A DNA stretch of 64,000 nucleotides from Streptomyces sp. RPT161 (GTDB taxonomy: Bacteria; Actinomycetota; Actinomycetes; Streptomycetales; Streptomycetaceae): assembly GCF_027533845.1 (NCBI RefSeq), contig NZ_JAPZVN010000005.1, positions 1-64,000 on the forward strand, in the 5' to 3' direction. Position numbers and translations under genes: made by a program. Shown here one piece after another: positions 48,483 through 56,709 of this stretch. Under the pieces are notes generated by a model. The model saw only the letters and a program-made list of their open reading frames with translations. It was not told the DNA's origin and did not search any database. Each line of letters begins with the position of its first letter. The first letter of the stretch is position 1.

Positions 48483-50189
48483 ATGCAGAGCGGGCGGGGA
48501 GAAGAGGCGGCGGACGGCGCGTACCGGCCGATGCCGATTCCACACGAGCCGCAGGCGTCGGCGGTGCCCGAGGCCCGCGAGGGCGTCGTGCTGCCCGCGC
48601 ACGGCGAACAGCACGGCGAGCAGTGGCCGCAGCCGAACCAGGTGGTGCAGCCCGCCCCCGGCCAGCCGTGGGGCGCCCCGCAGCACGCTCCGCAGCAGCC
48701 GTCCCAGCCGCAGTCCCCCCAGGGCTTCCAGCCGCCGCACGGCGTGCCCCAGCACCCGGGCGGAGGTGAGGCCACCCAGCTGCTTCCGCCCTACGGCCAG
48801 CAGTCCGAGGCGCCCCACGCCGTACCGCCGCACGGCCAGGAGTCCGAGGCCACCCAGTTCCTGCCGCCCTACGGTGAGCAGTCCGAGGCCACCCAGTTCC
48901 TGCCGCCCTACGGTCAGCAGTCCGAGGCCACTCAGTTGCTCACTCCGTACCCCCAGGAGTCAGAGGCGACGCAGCTGCTCACCCCGTACGGTCAGCAGGC
49001 CCAGGCCGCACCGGGTGCCGAACCGCCCGCGCCCGACGGCGAGTCGGAGAAGACGCAGCTGATCGCGCCGATGCGGCAGCAGCCCGTCGAACTTCCGCGG
49101 CAGGCCGCCGAGTTGCGCCAACCACTGCCGCCGGAGCAGCAGTTCCAGACGCCGGTACCGCCGCCGCCGGCGCAGCCGCCCGCCGCTGGTGTGCAGACGC
49201 CGCCGATGCCCAGCGCCGCGCCGTACTCCATCCGGCCGGGCGCCCCGGGCGACCAGCCGCCGGAGGAGCGCACCCAGCTGCTGACGCCGCAGCAGCCGGG
49301 CGCGCCCGCCACCGAGCAACTCCCGCGCTTCAACGAGGCGTGGCAGTCCCAGCCGCAGGGCGCGACGGCGCACCACGCCGAGCAGGCACCGCCGCAGGCC
49401 AGGGACGACTACGACTTCCTGTACCGCAAGGACGGCGACCCCGGCGCCGCGCGACCGCCGCACTCCCCCTCGTACGGCAACGGCATGCCGCCGCAGCCGC
49501 CGTACACCCAGCAGCCCGCACGCGACTTCGGGCAGGACGCGCCCGAGCGCCGCGCGAAGTTCGGGAAGCTCTCGCCGATGGCCATGATCGGCATCGGGGT
49601 CGCCGGTCTCGCCGTCATAGGGGTCGCGGTCGGCGCCGCGCTCAGCGGTGGCAGCGACAACAGCGGCGACCAGCAGAAGGCGGGCGTCGCCTCGCCCGCG
49701 GCGGGCGGCGGCGCCAACGGCGCGGCGGACGCGGCGCAGGCGCAGGCCAAGCAGCTCGACTCGCTGCTCAAGGACAGCAACAGCAGCCGTGCCACTGTGA
49801 TCAGCGCGGTGGCCTCCATCAAGTCCTGCTCCAACATGGGCCAGTCGTCCGCGGACCTTCGTACCGCCGCGAGCCAGCGCGCCCAACTGATCACCAGGCT
49901 CGACCAGTTGACCCTGGACAAGCTGCCCAACCACGACGAGCTGGTCAAGCAGCTCACCGCCGCCTGGAAGGCGTCCGCCGAGGCGGACAACGACTACGCG
50001 GACTGGGGCGACCAGGTGTCGAAGGACAAGAAGGGCTGCGACAAGGGCCACGCCAAGGGCACTCCGGCCGCGCAGAAGGGCAACGCGGCGAGTGGCCGGG
50101 CCACCTTCGCCAAGAAGAAGGCCGCCGACCTGTGGAACCCGATCGCCGGCCAGTACGGCCTGACCCAGCGGCAGTTCACCGATCTGTAG
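48483..50189 (+). CDS. Pro/Gln-rich membrane protein with TQ repeats
   Basis: A 568-residue bitopic protein. The cytoplasmic N-terminal 360 residues are disordered and rich in Pro, Gln and Glu. They carry six tandem 13-residue repeats of the form AlaThrGln(Leu/Phe)LeuProProTyrGlyGlnGlnSerGlu, plus two more ThrGlnLeu motifs. One transmembrane helix (MetIleGlyIleGlyValAlaGlyLeuAlaValIleGly) follows, then an extracellular helical domain of about 160 residues with AlaAspLeuArgThrAlaAlaSerGlnArgAlaGln. ATG 48483 has AGGAG 9 nt upstream; the open frame to 48381 lacks this. Possibly a Ser/Thr-kinase substrate or FHA ligand. No family name known to me. Confidence 0.8.
   Translation: MQSGRGEEAADGAYRPMPIPHEPQASAVPEAREGVVLPAHGEQHGEQWPQPNQVVQPAPGQPWGAPQHAPQQPSQPQSPQGFQPPHGVPQHPGGGEATQLLPPYGQQSEAPHAVPPHGQESEATQFLPPYGEQSEATQFLPPYGQQSEATQLLTPYPQESEATQLLTPYGQQAQAAPGAEPPAPDGESEKTQLIAPMRQQPVELPRQAAELRQPLPPEQQFQTPVPPPPAQPPAAGVQTPPMPSAAPYSIRPGAPGDQPPEERTQLLTPQQPGAPATEQLPRFNEAWQSQPQGATAHHAEQAPPQARDDYDFLYRKDGDPGAARPPHSPSYGNGMPPQPPYTQQPARDFGQDAPERRAKFGKLSPMAMIGIGVAGLAVIGVAVGAALSGGSDNSGDQQKAGVASPAAGGGANGAADAAQAQAKQLDSLLKDSNSSRATVISAVASIKSCSNMGQSSADLRTAASQRAQLITRLDQLTLDKLPNHDELVKQLTAAWKASAEADNDYADWGDQVSKDKKGCDKGHAKGTPAAQKGNAASGRATFAKKKAADLWNPIAGQYGLTQRQFTDL
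48771..49004 (+). repeat. Six 39-bp coding repeats (13-residue TQ units)
   Basis: Six in-frame units of 39 bp within the membrane protein gene. Unit 2 has lost the TQ core (AlaProHisAlaVal); the other five keep AlaThrGln-Leu/Phe-Leu. Repeat drift at the DNA level is moderate, so copy number may vary between strains. Confidence 0.85.
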
Positions 50190-50198
50190 CGGCTCCGG

Positions 50199-51449
50199 TC
50201 AGCCGGTGCTCTCCAGCGTGTCGCGTAGGTCCACGAAGCCGCCCTTGCCGACCGCGGTCAACCGGCCGTCCCTGACGACCTGGTAGGTGACCGTCGCGTT
50301 GACCATGCGCGGATAGCCGCGCACCGCCAGCGTGTCCGCGTACCGCCAGCCCAGCGGCGGGGTGAGGCCGCCGGTGGAGACATCATGGGCGTGGTCGAGT
50401 GCGTCACGGACGGTCTGCGCGGTGACCGGGCCCTGGCCGAGCGAGCTGACGATCTTGGTGAAGACCGTGTACGCGATCCAGGTCGTCTCCGCGCCCGGGT
50501 CGGCGACGTCGATCCGGTTGTCGCCGAAGGCATAAGTGGAGACCGCGTTGCGCATCGGGTTCCAGGCGGGGTCGCTGGCGGACGGGTACCAGCTCGTCGC
50601 GTACGCGCCCTCCAACGGGCTGTCGGCGCCCCCGGTGCTGTCCAGCAGCGACTGCTTGACGCTGCCGAGCACGGAGGCGGTGCGCACCTGCTGCCCGGGG
50701 CCGAGCCGCCGGAAGGAGTCGAAGAACGTGGCCGTACGGTCGCCGAGCACCGCCGTCACACAACGTCCCGGTTCGCCCGAGCCGATCGCCCGCTGGGCGG
50801 CACCGGTGTAGTCGGTGGCGTCGTCGGGTGCGCGGATGTCGTCGGCGGGGGCGCGGTGCCGGAACGCCAGTCCCGCGTCGAGGAACTCGGGGTACTGGTC
50901 GCCCGCGGCGGTGTCCGGGCGGACCAGCGCGGTGTGGTCGCAGATGCTGGACAGCTGGCGGCCGTTGCCGGCCAGCAGCGCGGGCGCGCCGCCGTTGACC
51001 GGATAGGACAGCGGGCTGGTGAACTCCTCTGGCGCCACCCCGTACCCGCCGAGGTACGGAATGCCCGCGTTCTCCAGCGAGGCCATGAAGCTCTGGCCGT
51101 ACTGGCTGTACGAGCCGACGACGGCGACCGCGTTGGCGTCCACGGCCTGCTGTGCGCAGCGTTCCGCGCGGACCGTGTCGTTGTGCTCGTCACACGTGAG
51201 GACCTTCAACGGGTGGCCGTTGATGCCGCCTTCGGCGTTGACCATCCGGGCGTAGGCCTGCGCCATCGCCGGCATACCGGGCATGTTGGTGGAGTTCGTG
51301 CCTTGCGGCGCCCAGGTCATGACCACGATCGGTGCCTTGGCGCCCGCCGCCGACCCGGTTCCCGGCACCACACCGCAACCGCTGACGCCACCGCCGACCA
51401 GGGTCGCCACCGTCGCTGCCAGAGCACCGAACCGTCGTATAGCGGTCAT
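50199..51449 (-). CDS. Substrate-binding lipoprotein, Leu/Ile/Val-binding-protein-like
   Basis: A 416-residue extracellular periplasmic-binding-fold protein. The signal peptide has ArgArg at 5-6 and lipobox ValSerGlyCys with Cys25. The mature N-terminus (AlaProIleValValMetThrTrpAlaProGlnGlyThr) and AsnAlaGluGlyGlyIleAsnGlyHisPro match the branched-chain amino acid/amide receptor fold. No permease or ATPase genes are adjacent, so it may be an orphan receptor. ATG 51449 is chosen for the signal peptide; the open frame to 51728 adds an implausible extension. Convergent with the TQ-repeat gene 9 nt away. Confidence 0.87.
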   Translation of the reverse strand: MTAIRRFGALAATVATLVGGGVSGCGVVPGTGSAAGAKAPIVVMTWAPQGTNSTNMPGMPAMAQAYARMVNAEGGINGHPLKVLTCDEHNDTVRAERCAQQAVDANAVAVVGSYSQYGQSFMASLENAGIPYLGGYGVAPEEFTSPLSYPVNGGAPALLAGNGRQLSSICDHTALVRPDTAAGDQYPEFLDAGLAFRHRAPADDIRAPDDATDYTGAAQRAIGSGEPGRCVTAVLGDRTATFFDSFRRLGPGQQVRTASVLGSVKQSLLDSTGGADSPLEGAYATSWYPSASDPAWNPMRNAVSTYAFGDNRIDVADPGAETTWIAYTVFTKIVSSLGQGPVTAQTVRDALDHAHDVSTGGLTPPLGWRYADTLAVRGYPRMVNATVTYQVVRDGRLTAVGKGGFVDLRDTLESTG

Positions 51450-51653
51450 GGCTCCGTACGTTCCCCGGCCGCCGTCAACGACGGAGTGACCGCACCGCAA
51501 CCGGGGGTGTCGGATAGGTGAATTGCCCGTACGCGCGGTGTGCGCGGTGTTCGCTTCGGACCGTACCTGGTGATATCCGTGCCGTTCGCTGAACGTACGA
51601 TCGATAACCGTGCAAGGTTCGGAGAAGTCTTCCCGGCGGGGCGCCCGCTCCTC

Positions 51654-51659
51654 CACGAT
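51654..51659 (+). promoter_or_regulatory. -10 box of the 51667 gene, leaderless
   Basis: CACGAT ends 7 nt before ATG 51667. The same hexamer serves the macrodomain gene at 56170-56175. Confidence 0.45.
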
Positions 51660-51666
51660 GGGGCGT

Positions 51667-52104
51667 ATGCCGCTCAACGACATGCCCTGGTGGCGCTGGC
51701 GCAGCAATGTGCGTTCCGCGCTGCACATGCTCAGCGATCCGGTCTTCCAGCAGGAGTGCTGGGTCGCCGGCCGTCCCGGCTACGGGGATGTGACGGACGC
51801 CGTCTACCGCCTGGTCGAGGACACCTGGTTGGACAACTGGTCCGCCGAGAAGTACGTCGGGACGATCTTCCGCGACGCGCACGAGGCGGCGCTGGTGGAC
51901 GCCGCCGTGCTGCGGGTGCTGCGGATCCTGCACGAGGTCGGCGCGGACGCCCCGGCCGCCGTCTACCTGGGCCACCCCGGCTGGCCGGAGGCGGTACGGG
52001 CGGCCCGGGAGGCGCACGTACGGCTGGCGACCAACGACGGTGACGACGTGGACGCGCCGCCGCGGTCGCTGGACGTGCTGGCGATCTACACCCGGTCCCG
52101 CTGA
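51667..52104 (+). CDS. Conserved hypothetical protein
   Basis: A 145-residue soluble protein with no named family that I recognise. It begins MetProLeuAsnAspMetProTrpTrpArgTrpArgSerAsnVal. The centre ValTyrArgLeuValGluAspThrTrpLeuAspAsnTrpSerAlaGluLysTyrValGly is strikingly aromatic and acidic, and the C-terminal half is helical with AlaTrp-type motifs (GlyHisProGlyTrpProGlu). The longer frame (51610) is less likely because of the leaderless box. It ends 59 nt before purU. Confidence 0.7.
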   Translation: MPLNDMPWWRWRSNVRSALHMLSDPVFQQECWVAGRPGYGDVTDAVYRLVEDTWLDNWSAEKYVGTIFRDAHEAALVDAAVLRVLRILHEVGADAPAAVYLGHPGWPEAVRAAREAHVRLATNDGDDVDAPPRSLDVLAIYTRSR

Positions 52105-52163
52105 CCGGTCTCGCCAACCGGACCGCTGACCTGCGGTCCGCCGGGATGTGCGAGGCTATTGCG

Positions 52164-53033
52164 GTGACCGAAGCACAGCGCACCGCCCCGCAGTACGTCC
52201 TGACGCTGTCCTGCCCCGACAAGCAGGGCATCGTGCACGCCGTCTCCAGTTACCTGTTCATGACTGGTTGCAACATCGTGGACAGCCAGCAGTTCGGTGA
52301 TCAGGACACCGGTCTGTTCTTCATGCGGGTGCACTTCTCGGCCGAGCCCTCGGTCACCGCCGACAAGCTGCGGGCCAGCTTCGCGGCCGTCGCCGACTCC
52401 TTCCGCATGGACTGGCGGATCTACCCCGCCGAGGAGAAGATGCGGATCGTGATCATGGTCAGCAAGTTCGGGCACTGCCTGAACGACCTGCTGTTCCGCT
52501 CACGCATCGGCGCGCTGCCGGTGGAGATCGCGGCGGTGGTCTCCAACCACCGGGACTTCGAGGAACTGGTCGGCTCGTACGGGATTCCCTTCCATCACGT
52601 CCCGGTGACGAAGGAGACCAAGGAGCGGGCCGAGGCCGAGCTGCTGAAGCTGGTCGAGGACGAGGACATCGAGCTGGTGGTGCTCGCGCGCTACATGCAG
52701 GTGCTCTCCGACGACCTGTGCAAGCGGCTGTCCGGGCGGATCATCAACATCCACCACTCCTTCCTCCCCAGCTTCAAGGGCGCCAAGCCGTACCACCAGG
52801 CGCACGCTCGCGGTGTGAAGCTGATCGGCGCGACGGCGCACTACGTCACCGCGGACCTCGACGAGGGCCCGATCATCGAGCAGGAGGTCGAGCGCGTCAG
52901 CCACGAGGCCAACCCCGACCAGCTGGTCGCCGTGGGCCGTGACGTCGAGTGCCAGGCCCTGGCCCGAGCGGTCAAGTGGCACAGCGAACACCGCGTCCTG
53001 CTTAACGGCCACCGCACGGTCGTCTTCGCGTAG
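52164..53033 (+). CDS. purU: Formyltetrahydrofolate deformylase
   Basis: Hydrolyses 10-formyl-THF to formate and THF, balancing one-carbon pools. The 289 residues comprise an ACT domain (about 8-88, SerCysProAspLysGlnGlyIleValHis) and a formyltransferase fold (92-289). Catalytic residues Asn195, His197 and Asp233 are present in AsnIleHisHisSerPheLeuProSer and AspLeuAspGluGlyPro. GTG 52164 has GAGG (52152-52155) 8 nt upstream; ATG 52146 would add six residues. Ends at a bidirectional terminator. Confidence 0.95.
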   Translation: MTEAQRTAPQYVLTLSCPDKQGIVHAVSSYLFMTGCNIVDSQQFGDQDTGLFFMRVHFSAEPSVTADKLRASFAAVADSFRMDWRIYPAEEKMRIVIMVSKFGHCLNDLLFRSRIGALPVEIAAVVSNHRDFEELVGSYGIPFHHVPVTKETKERAEAELLKLVEDEDIELVVLARYMQVLSDDLCKRLSGRIINIHHSFLPSFKGAKPYHQAHARGVKLIGATAHYVTADLDEGPIIEQEVERVSHEANPDQLVAVGRDVECQALARAVKWHSEHRVLLNGHRTVVFA

Positions 53034-53041
53034 GCCTCTTT

Positions 53042-53088
53042 CCCACCCGCCCACCCCAAGGGCTCCGGCCCCCGGAAGGGCGGGTGGG
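53042..53088. terminator. Bidirectional terminator between purU and anti-sigma gene
   Basis: 11-bp perfect stem (CCCACCCGCCC at 53042-53052 with its complement at 53078-53088) and a 25-nt GC-rich loop, between convergent stops. Confidence 0.75.
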
Positions 53089-53089
53089 G

Positions 53090-54316
53090 CTACATTCGGG
53101 ACAGGCTGGCCGTCGCCGCGAGGACATCCCGAATCGCCTGGCGATCCCCCGCCTGCCCGACCGCCAGTTCCTCCGGCTCCCGGTGCCCGGCCGCCAACTG
53201 GCAGAACTCCGTCGCCTCCAGGGCGACCTGCGCGACGCTCCCCGCCTTCGAGCCCACCGCCGCCGGTGAGTCCAACGGGATGAACCAGTTGCCGCCGCCG
53301 TCGCCCTCCAACTCCAGATGGACGGAACGTCCCGGCGTGCCCGCCTCCACCCACCGTGCCGGCGAGGTGGCGAGCCCGGCTCTGCGCCGCCCGGCCAGGG
53401 CGATCGGCAACAGCCGTGCCGTCAGGTCGAGCATCGCGTTCAGGTGCCGCGGCGCGGGCGGCTCGTACGGGTAGTCGACCGCCTCCGCGATGTCTCCGGC
53501 ATGGATCCAGCACTCGAACGCCCGGTCCACGAACGCGTCCCGCAACGGCAGCTTGAAGTCCCCGTAGCTGACGTCGAGTCCACCCGCGCTCCGCCCGGCG
53601 AAGGACACCGTGCGCAGCAGGGTGTGGCCCTGCTCCCGCCACTCCTCACGCACCTCGCCGCCGCTTCGGCTGCCGGTCCGCCGCCAGTACTCGATCGTCC
53701 GCTCGGTCGGATCCCGCGGCGCGTCCGCGTCAAGTGCCGCGTTCTCCCCGAGCGCGGCCCCTATCAGCCCGTCGACCGCGGTCAGATGACCGATGACGTC
53801 GGCGACGGAGGCACGCCGCGCACCGGAGTGCCACTCCAGGACGACCGGTGCGGCCCAGTCGCCAGGCCCGAGGTCCCGCAGCAGCGCGTCGAGCCGCGCG
53901 GTCTCCGCGTCGTAGGGTCCCGCCCACTCGGGCACGGGTATCCGGGCCGGTCGACGGCCCAGGCAGTTCTCCAGCACCCGGGCGCGCAGCAGCGGATCGA
54001 GGTCGAGCGAGTCCTCCGATCGCAGCAGCCCGACCGCGTCCCGCAGCCGTACGGCCTCCTCCGCGCAGGTGGCGCAGTCGGTCAGGTGCGTCTCCACCGC
54101 CGCCGTCTCCTCGGCGGAACAGGCGGACAACGCCCACGCGCCGAGCAGCGACTTCAGCGTCAGATGGTCCAGCGTGGGTGCCGTCGCGGGGAGCGGCGAC
54201 GGAAGCGGTGGCCCGTCCTCCGCCGCGCCCCGGGGCAGCGGCACCCGCGGCAGTGGCGGGCCGCCGTTCTGCTCGGGGCCGATGCCTCGCGGACCATCTC
54301 CGATGGGCCCTGTCAT
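53090..54316 (-). CDS. Zinc-finger anti-sigma factor fused to a maleylpyruvate-isomerase-like domain
   Basis: A 408-residue protein. After a 45-residue Pro-rich head comes a ZAS-type finger with His77-x3-Cys81-x2-Cys84 (HisLeuThrAspCysAlaThrCys), typical of anti-sigma factors. Residues 125-400 resemble the MDMPI/DinB-like mycothiol-dependent fold (GlyHisLeuThrAlaValAspGly, then the GluAlaValAspTyr region). The ATG overlaps the sigma gene stop (ATGA), so the two are cotranslated. No transmembrane segment is visible, so it would act in the cytoplasm, perhaps reading thiol redox state. Confidence 0.88.
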   Translation of the reverse strand: MTGPIGDGPRGIGPEQNGGPPLPRVPLPRGAAEDGPPLPSPLPATAPTLDHLTLKSLLGAWALSACSAEETAAVETHLTDCATCAEEAVRLRDAVGLLRSEDSLDLDPLLRARVLENCLGRRPARIPVPEWAGPYDAETARLDALLRDLGPGDWAAPVVLEWHSGARRASVADVIGHLTAVDGLIGAALGENAALDADAPRDPTERTIEYWRRTGSRSGGEVREEWREQGHTLLRTVSFAGRSAGGLDVSYGDFKLPLRDAFVDRAFECWIHAGDIAEAVDYPYEPPAPRHLNAMLDLTARLLPIALAGRRRAGLATSPARWVEAGTPGRSVHLELEGDGGGNWFIPLDSPAAVGSKAGSVAQVALEATEFCQLAAGHREPEELAVGQAGDRQAIRDVLAATASLSRM

Positions 54317-54900
54317 CGCGAACTGCCCCGTCCCGACGGGGAGGCGGAGTCCGCCGGTGGACCGGCCTGCATGGCGGTGGAGAGCATCTGCAGGCCGAGC
54401 CGGAGCCGCCGCCGTGCCTCGTCCTCGGTGAGGCCCAGCTCGGCGGCCGTCTGCCGGTAGTCGCGGCGGTGCAGATACGCCAGGTCCAAGGTGGCGCGTA
54501 TCGAGGCGGGCATCGAGCTTTTGATGAAGTCGGCGCGGGCGGCGGTGTTCGCCTCGCAGACCTTCCGTTCGAACTGCTCGGCGGTGCGCTCACCGCCCTC
54601 CCTGATCCGCTCCGCCTCACACCGCCGCAGCCGGTGCACCGCCTGCCGCTGGGTGAGCGTGGCTATCCAGGAGCGCAAGTTGCCTTCCTTGGGGTCGTAC
54701 GCGTCCGGGTTCTCCCAGATGTACCCGAAGACCTCGCGGGTGATCTGGTCGGCGGCGTCCTCCTCGCCCATCACCCGGTACGCGAGACCGTGCACCAGCG
54801 AGGCGAAGCGGTCGTACAGCTCGCACAGTGCCGCCTCCTCCCCTCGGGCCAGCCGCTGCTGCATCTTGCGGTCCCAGCGCGGTGGTGCGGGTGTCGCCAT
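54313..54900 (-). CDS. ECF-type RNA polymerase sigma factor
   Basis: A 195-residue group 4 sigma factor. Region 2 spans about residues 20-90 (LeuTyrAspArgPheAlaSerLeuValHisGlyLeuAla, then AspAlaAlaAspGlnIleThrArgGluValPhe and TrpIleAlaThrLeuThrGlnArgGlnAlaVal). Region 4 spans about 125-178 (TyrArgGlnThrAlaAlaGluLeuGlyLeuThrGluAspGluAlaArgArgArgLeuArg). It overlaps the anti-sigma gene by ATGA. The upstream 290 bp contain several GAGCGATG-like repeats but no promoter that I can call with confidence. Confidence 0.93.
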   Translation of the reverse strand: MATPAPPRWDRKMQQRLARGEEAALCELYDRFASLVHGLAYRVMGEEDAADQITREVFGYIWENPDAYDPKEGNLRSWIATLTQRQAVHRLRRCEAERIREGGERTAEQFERKVCEANTAARADFIKSSMPASIRATLDLAYLHRRDYRQTAAELGLTEDEARRRLRLGLQMLSTAMQAGPPADSASPSGRGSSR

Positions 54901-55192
54901 CCGGCCGCCCCCTCTCGGCTCACCTCATCGCTCAACGTCCATCGCTCATCACTCATCCGTCACCAACGAATGTATCCGCAGGGTCTGACAACGCGCCCCG
55001 TTTTGCCACAACGAACACCCGATGGGTAACCGGTGAGTACGGAACGGGTACCCAACCCGCCACAAGTAGAGGCCTGGTGAAGACGAGCTGTTATGGGGGT
55101 GTGACCACGGCTGAAGGGGGAAGGCATCGCCGCTGGGCATAGGGTCGGGATGACCGGAACGGAACGACCTGCCGACGAAGGGGCAGCGAGCG
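54901..55192. other. Divergent region between ECF sigma and STAS genes
   Basis: Contains clustered direct repeats of ATCGCTCA and related sequence at about 54926-54957, and an inverted GGTACC-containing palindrome near 55040-55050 (GGGTACCC). The STAS gene has GAAGGGG before its GTG. Promoters not assigned. Confidence 0.45.
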
Positions 55193-55567
55193 GTGGCGTT
55201 GAGAGTCAAGGCGGAGCAGCGGGACGGCTGGACCGTGCTGCGGGTGTCGGGCGAGATGGACCTGGTGACCTCCCCCGCGGTGCGGCAGCACGTCCACGAC
55301 GCGGTCGCCGACGGGCGGCGCAGGGTGGTGCTCGACCTGTCCGACGTGCGCTTCTGCGACTCCAGCGGGGTGGGCGTGCTGATCGCGGCGCGCCGCCTGA
55401 TGCGCTCGTGCACCGGCCGTCTGCGGCTGATACTGCCCGCCAAGGGCGCGGTGGACGGCTCCCACGTCAACCGGGTGCTGGCCGCGCTGGGGGTACGCCG
55501 CCTGTTCGAGGTCTTCCAGGACCTGGACGCCGCCGTAGACGAGACGGCCCGCCCGCTGTCGGCCTGA
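55193..55567 (+). CDS. STAS-domain anti-sigma factor antagonist
   Basis: A 124-residue SpoIIAA-like protein. The phosphoacceptor loop AspSerSerGlyValGly has Ser57/Ser58 after Asp56, and SerGlyGluMetAspLeuValThr (19-26) forms the first signature. It should bind a kinase-type anti-sigma factor. The neighbouring anti-sigma is a zinc-finger type, which STAS proteins do not usually bind, so its partner is probably elsewhere. GTG 55193 has GAAGGGG upstream. Confidence 0.93.
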   Translation: MALRVKAEQRDGWTVLRVSGEMDLVTSPAVRQHVHDAVADGRRRVVLDLSDVRFCDSSGVGVLIAARRLMRSCTGRLRLILPAKGAVDGSHVNRVLAALGVRRLFEVFQDLDAAVDETARPLSA

Positions 55568-55579
55568 GCCGCCGAGGGC

Positions 55580-56131
55580 TCACCTGACGGCGTAGTCCCG
55601 CAACGCGGGCTCCAGCAACCCGAACGCCTCCCGGGCCGCGTCGGCGAGCCCGGCGAAGAACTCCTCCTCGTCCTGCCCGGCCTCGGAGCGCCGTCGCGCC
55701 TCGTGGAACAACACCCGCGCCAGCGCCTGCTCCTGCTGGTCGTAGATCTCCCGCAGCCGTGCCCGTAGCGCCGGGCTCTCCACGGCCAATCGCGCGAAGC
55801 CGGGCCCGACGCGGCCGAGCAGCGCGGCGTGCGCCTCGCAGTCGGCCAGGTACCTGCGGCGAAGTGCGGCGAGCGCCGACTCCCCGGGGGCACGTTCCGC
55901 GACGGTGCGCGACGGCCTGTTGACTACGAACCAGCGCTGCACCAGCACCCGACGGTACTCAAGGAGCGCCCCGGCGTAGCCGCAGTAGGCGTCGATCCGC
56001 TCCTGGCGCAGCTTCTCGTCCCGGGTGAGCCGCGCGGCGCGCTCCGCCGTACGGCGCTGGAAGGCGTGCGTGACGGTGGACCCCAGCAGTGTGCCCAACA
56101 CGGCGATGACGCTCGGCAGAACCGCACCCAT
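55580..56131 (-). CDS. Membrane-anchored helical protein, unknown
   Basis: A 183-residue protein. One N-terminal hydrophobic helix (ValLeuProSerValIleAlaValLeuGlyThrLeuLeuGlySer) anchors a long charged helical body (AspGluLysLeuArgGlnGluArgIleAspAlaTyrCysGlyTyr), coiled-coil-like. No domain name recognised. ATG 56131 is chosen; starts as far as 56188 overlap the macrodomain gene head-on. Convergent with the STAS gene, 12 nt between stops. Confidence 0.72.
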   Translation of the reverse strand: MGAVLPSVIAVLGTLLGSTVTHAFQRRTAERAARLTRDEKLRQERIDAYCGYAGALLEYRRVLVQRWFVVNRPSRTVAERAPGESALAALRRRYLADCEAHAALLGRVGPGFARLAVESPALRARLREIYDQQEQALARVLFHEARRRSEAGQDEEEFFAGLADAAREAFGLLEPALRDYAVR

Positions 56132-56169
56132 GACCGCAGTCGACCACACGCTCGCGCCCTGCGCGATGG

Positions 56170-56175
56170 CACGAT
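56170..56175 (+). promoter_or_regulatory. -10 box of the macrodomain gene, leaderless
   Basis: CACGAT ends 6 nt before ATG 56182. Confidence 0.45.
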
Positions 56176-56181
56176 CGCGGC

Positions 56182-56691
56182 ATGACACACATCACGTTCG
56201 CAAAGGGCGACATCACCACCCAACATGTCGACGCCATCGTGAACGCCGCCAACTCCTCGCTGCTGGGCGGGGGCGGTGTGGACGGGGCGATCCACCGCGG
56301 GGGCGGCCCGCAGATCCTCGCGGCGTGCCGTGCGCTGCGGGCTTCGAGGTACGGCAAGGGGCTGCCCACCGGCCAGGCTGTGGCGACCACCGCCGGCCGG
56401 CTGCCCGCGCGCTGGGTGATCCACACGGTGGGGCCGGTCTGGTCGGCGAGCGAGGACCGCTCCGCCGCGCTGGCCTCCTGCTACCGCGAATCCCTGCGCG
56501 CGGCGGACGAGTTGGGGGCGCGGACGGTGGCCTTCCCGGCGATCTCCACCGGCATCTACGGCTGGCCGATGGACGACGGCGCCCGGATCGCCGTGCGTAC
56601 GGTGCGCGAGACGGAAACCTCGGTGGACGAGGTGCGCTTCGTCCTCTTCGACGACACGGCGTACCGGGCGTTCACCGAGGCGATCTCCTGA
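56182..56691 (+). CDS. Macrodomain protein, O-acetyl-ADP-ribose deacetylase-like
   Basis: A 169-residue YmdB-type macrodomain that binds ADP-ribose and probably removes acyl or ADP-ribosyl groups. LysGlyAspIleThr (8-12), AsnAlaAlaAsnSerSerLeuLeuGlyGlyGlyGlyValAspGlyAlaIleHis (about 21-38, catalytic Asn and Asp) and AlaIleSerThrGlyIleTyrGlyTrpPro are complete. Start supported by a leaderless -10 box. Head-to-head with the membrane-anchored gene. Confidence 0.94.
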   Translation: MTHITFAKGDITTQHVDAIVNAANSSLLGGGGVDGAIHRGGGPQILAACRALRASRYGKGLPTGQAVATTAGRLPARWVIHTVGPVWSASEDRSAALASCYRESLRAADELGARTVAFPAISTGIYGWPMDDGARIAVRTVRETETSVDEVRFVLFDDTAYRAFTEAIS

Positions 56692-56709
56692 CCGCGCCCC
56701 AGGGGGCCG

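Noticed and set aside
48771..49004. Tandem 39-bp repeats considered as a CRISPR array
   Set aside because: Repeats are contiguous without spacers and in-frame within a protein gene.
50199..51728. N-terminal extension of the substrate-binding lipoprotein to 51728
   Set aside because: The added 93 residues precede a clear lipoprotein signal peptide starting at 51449.
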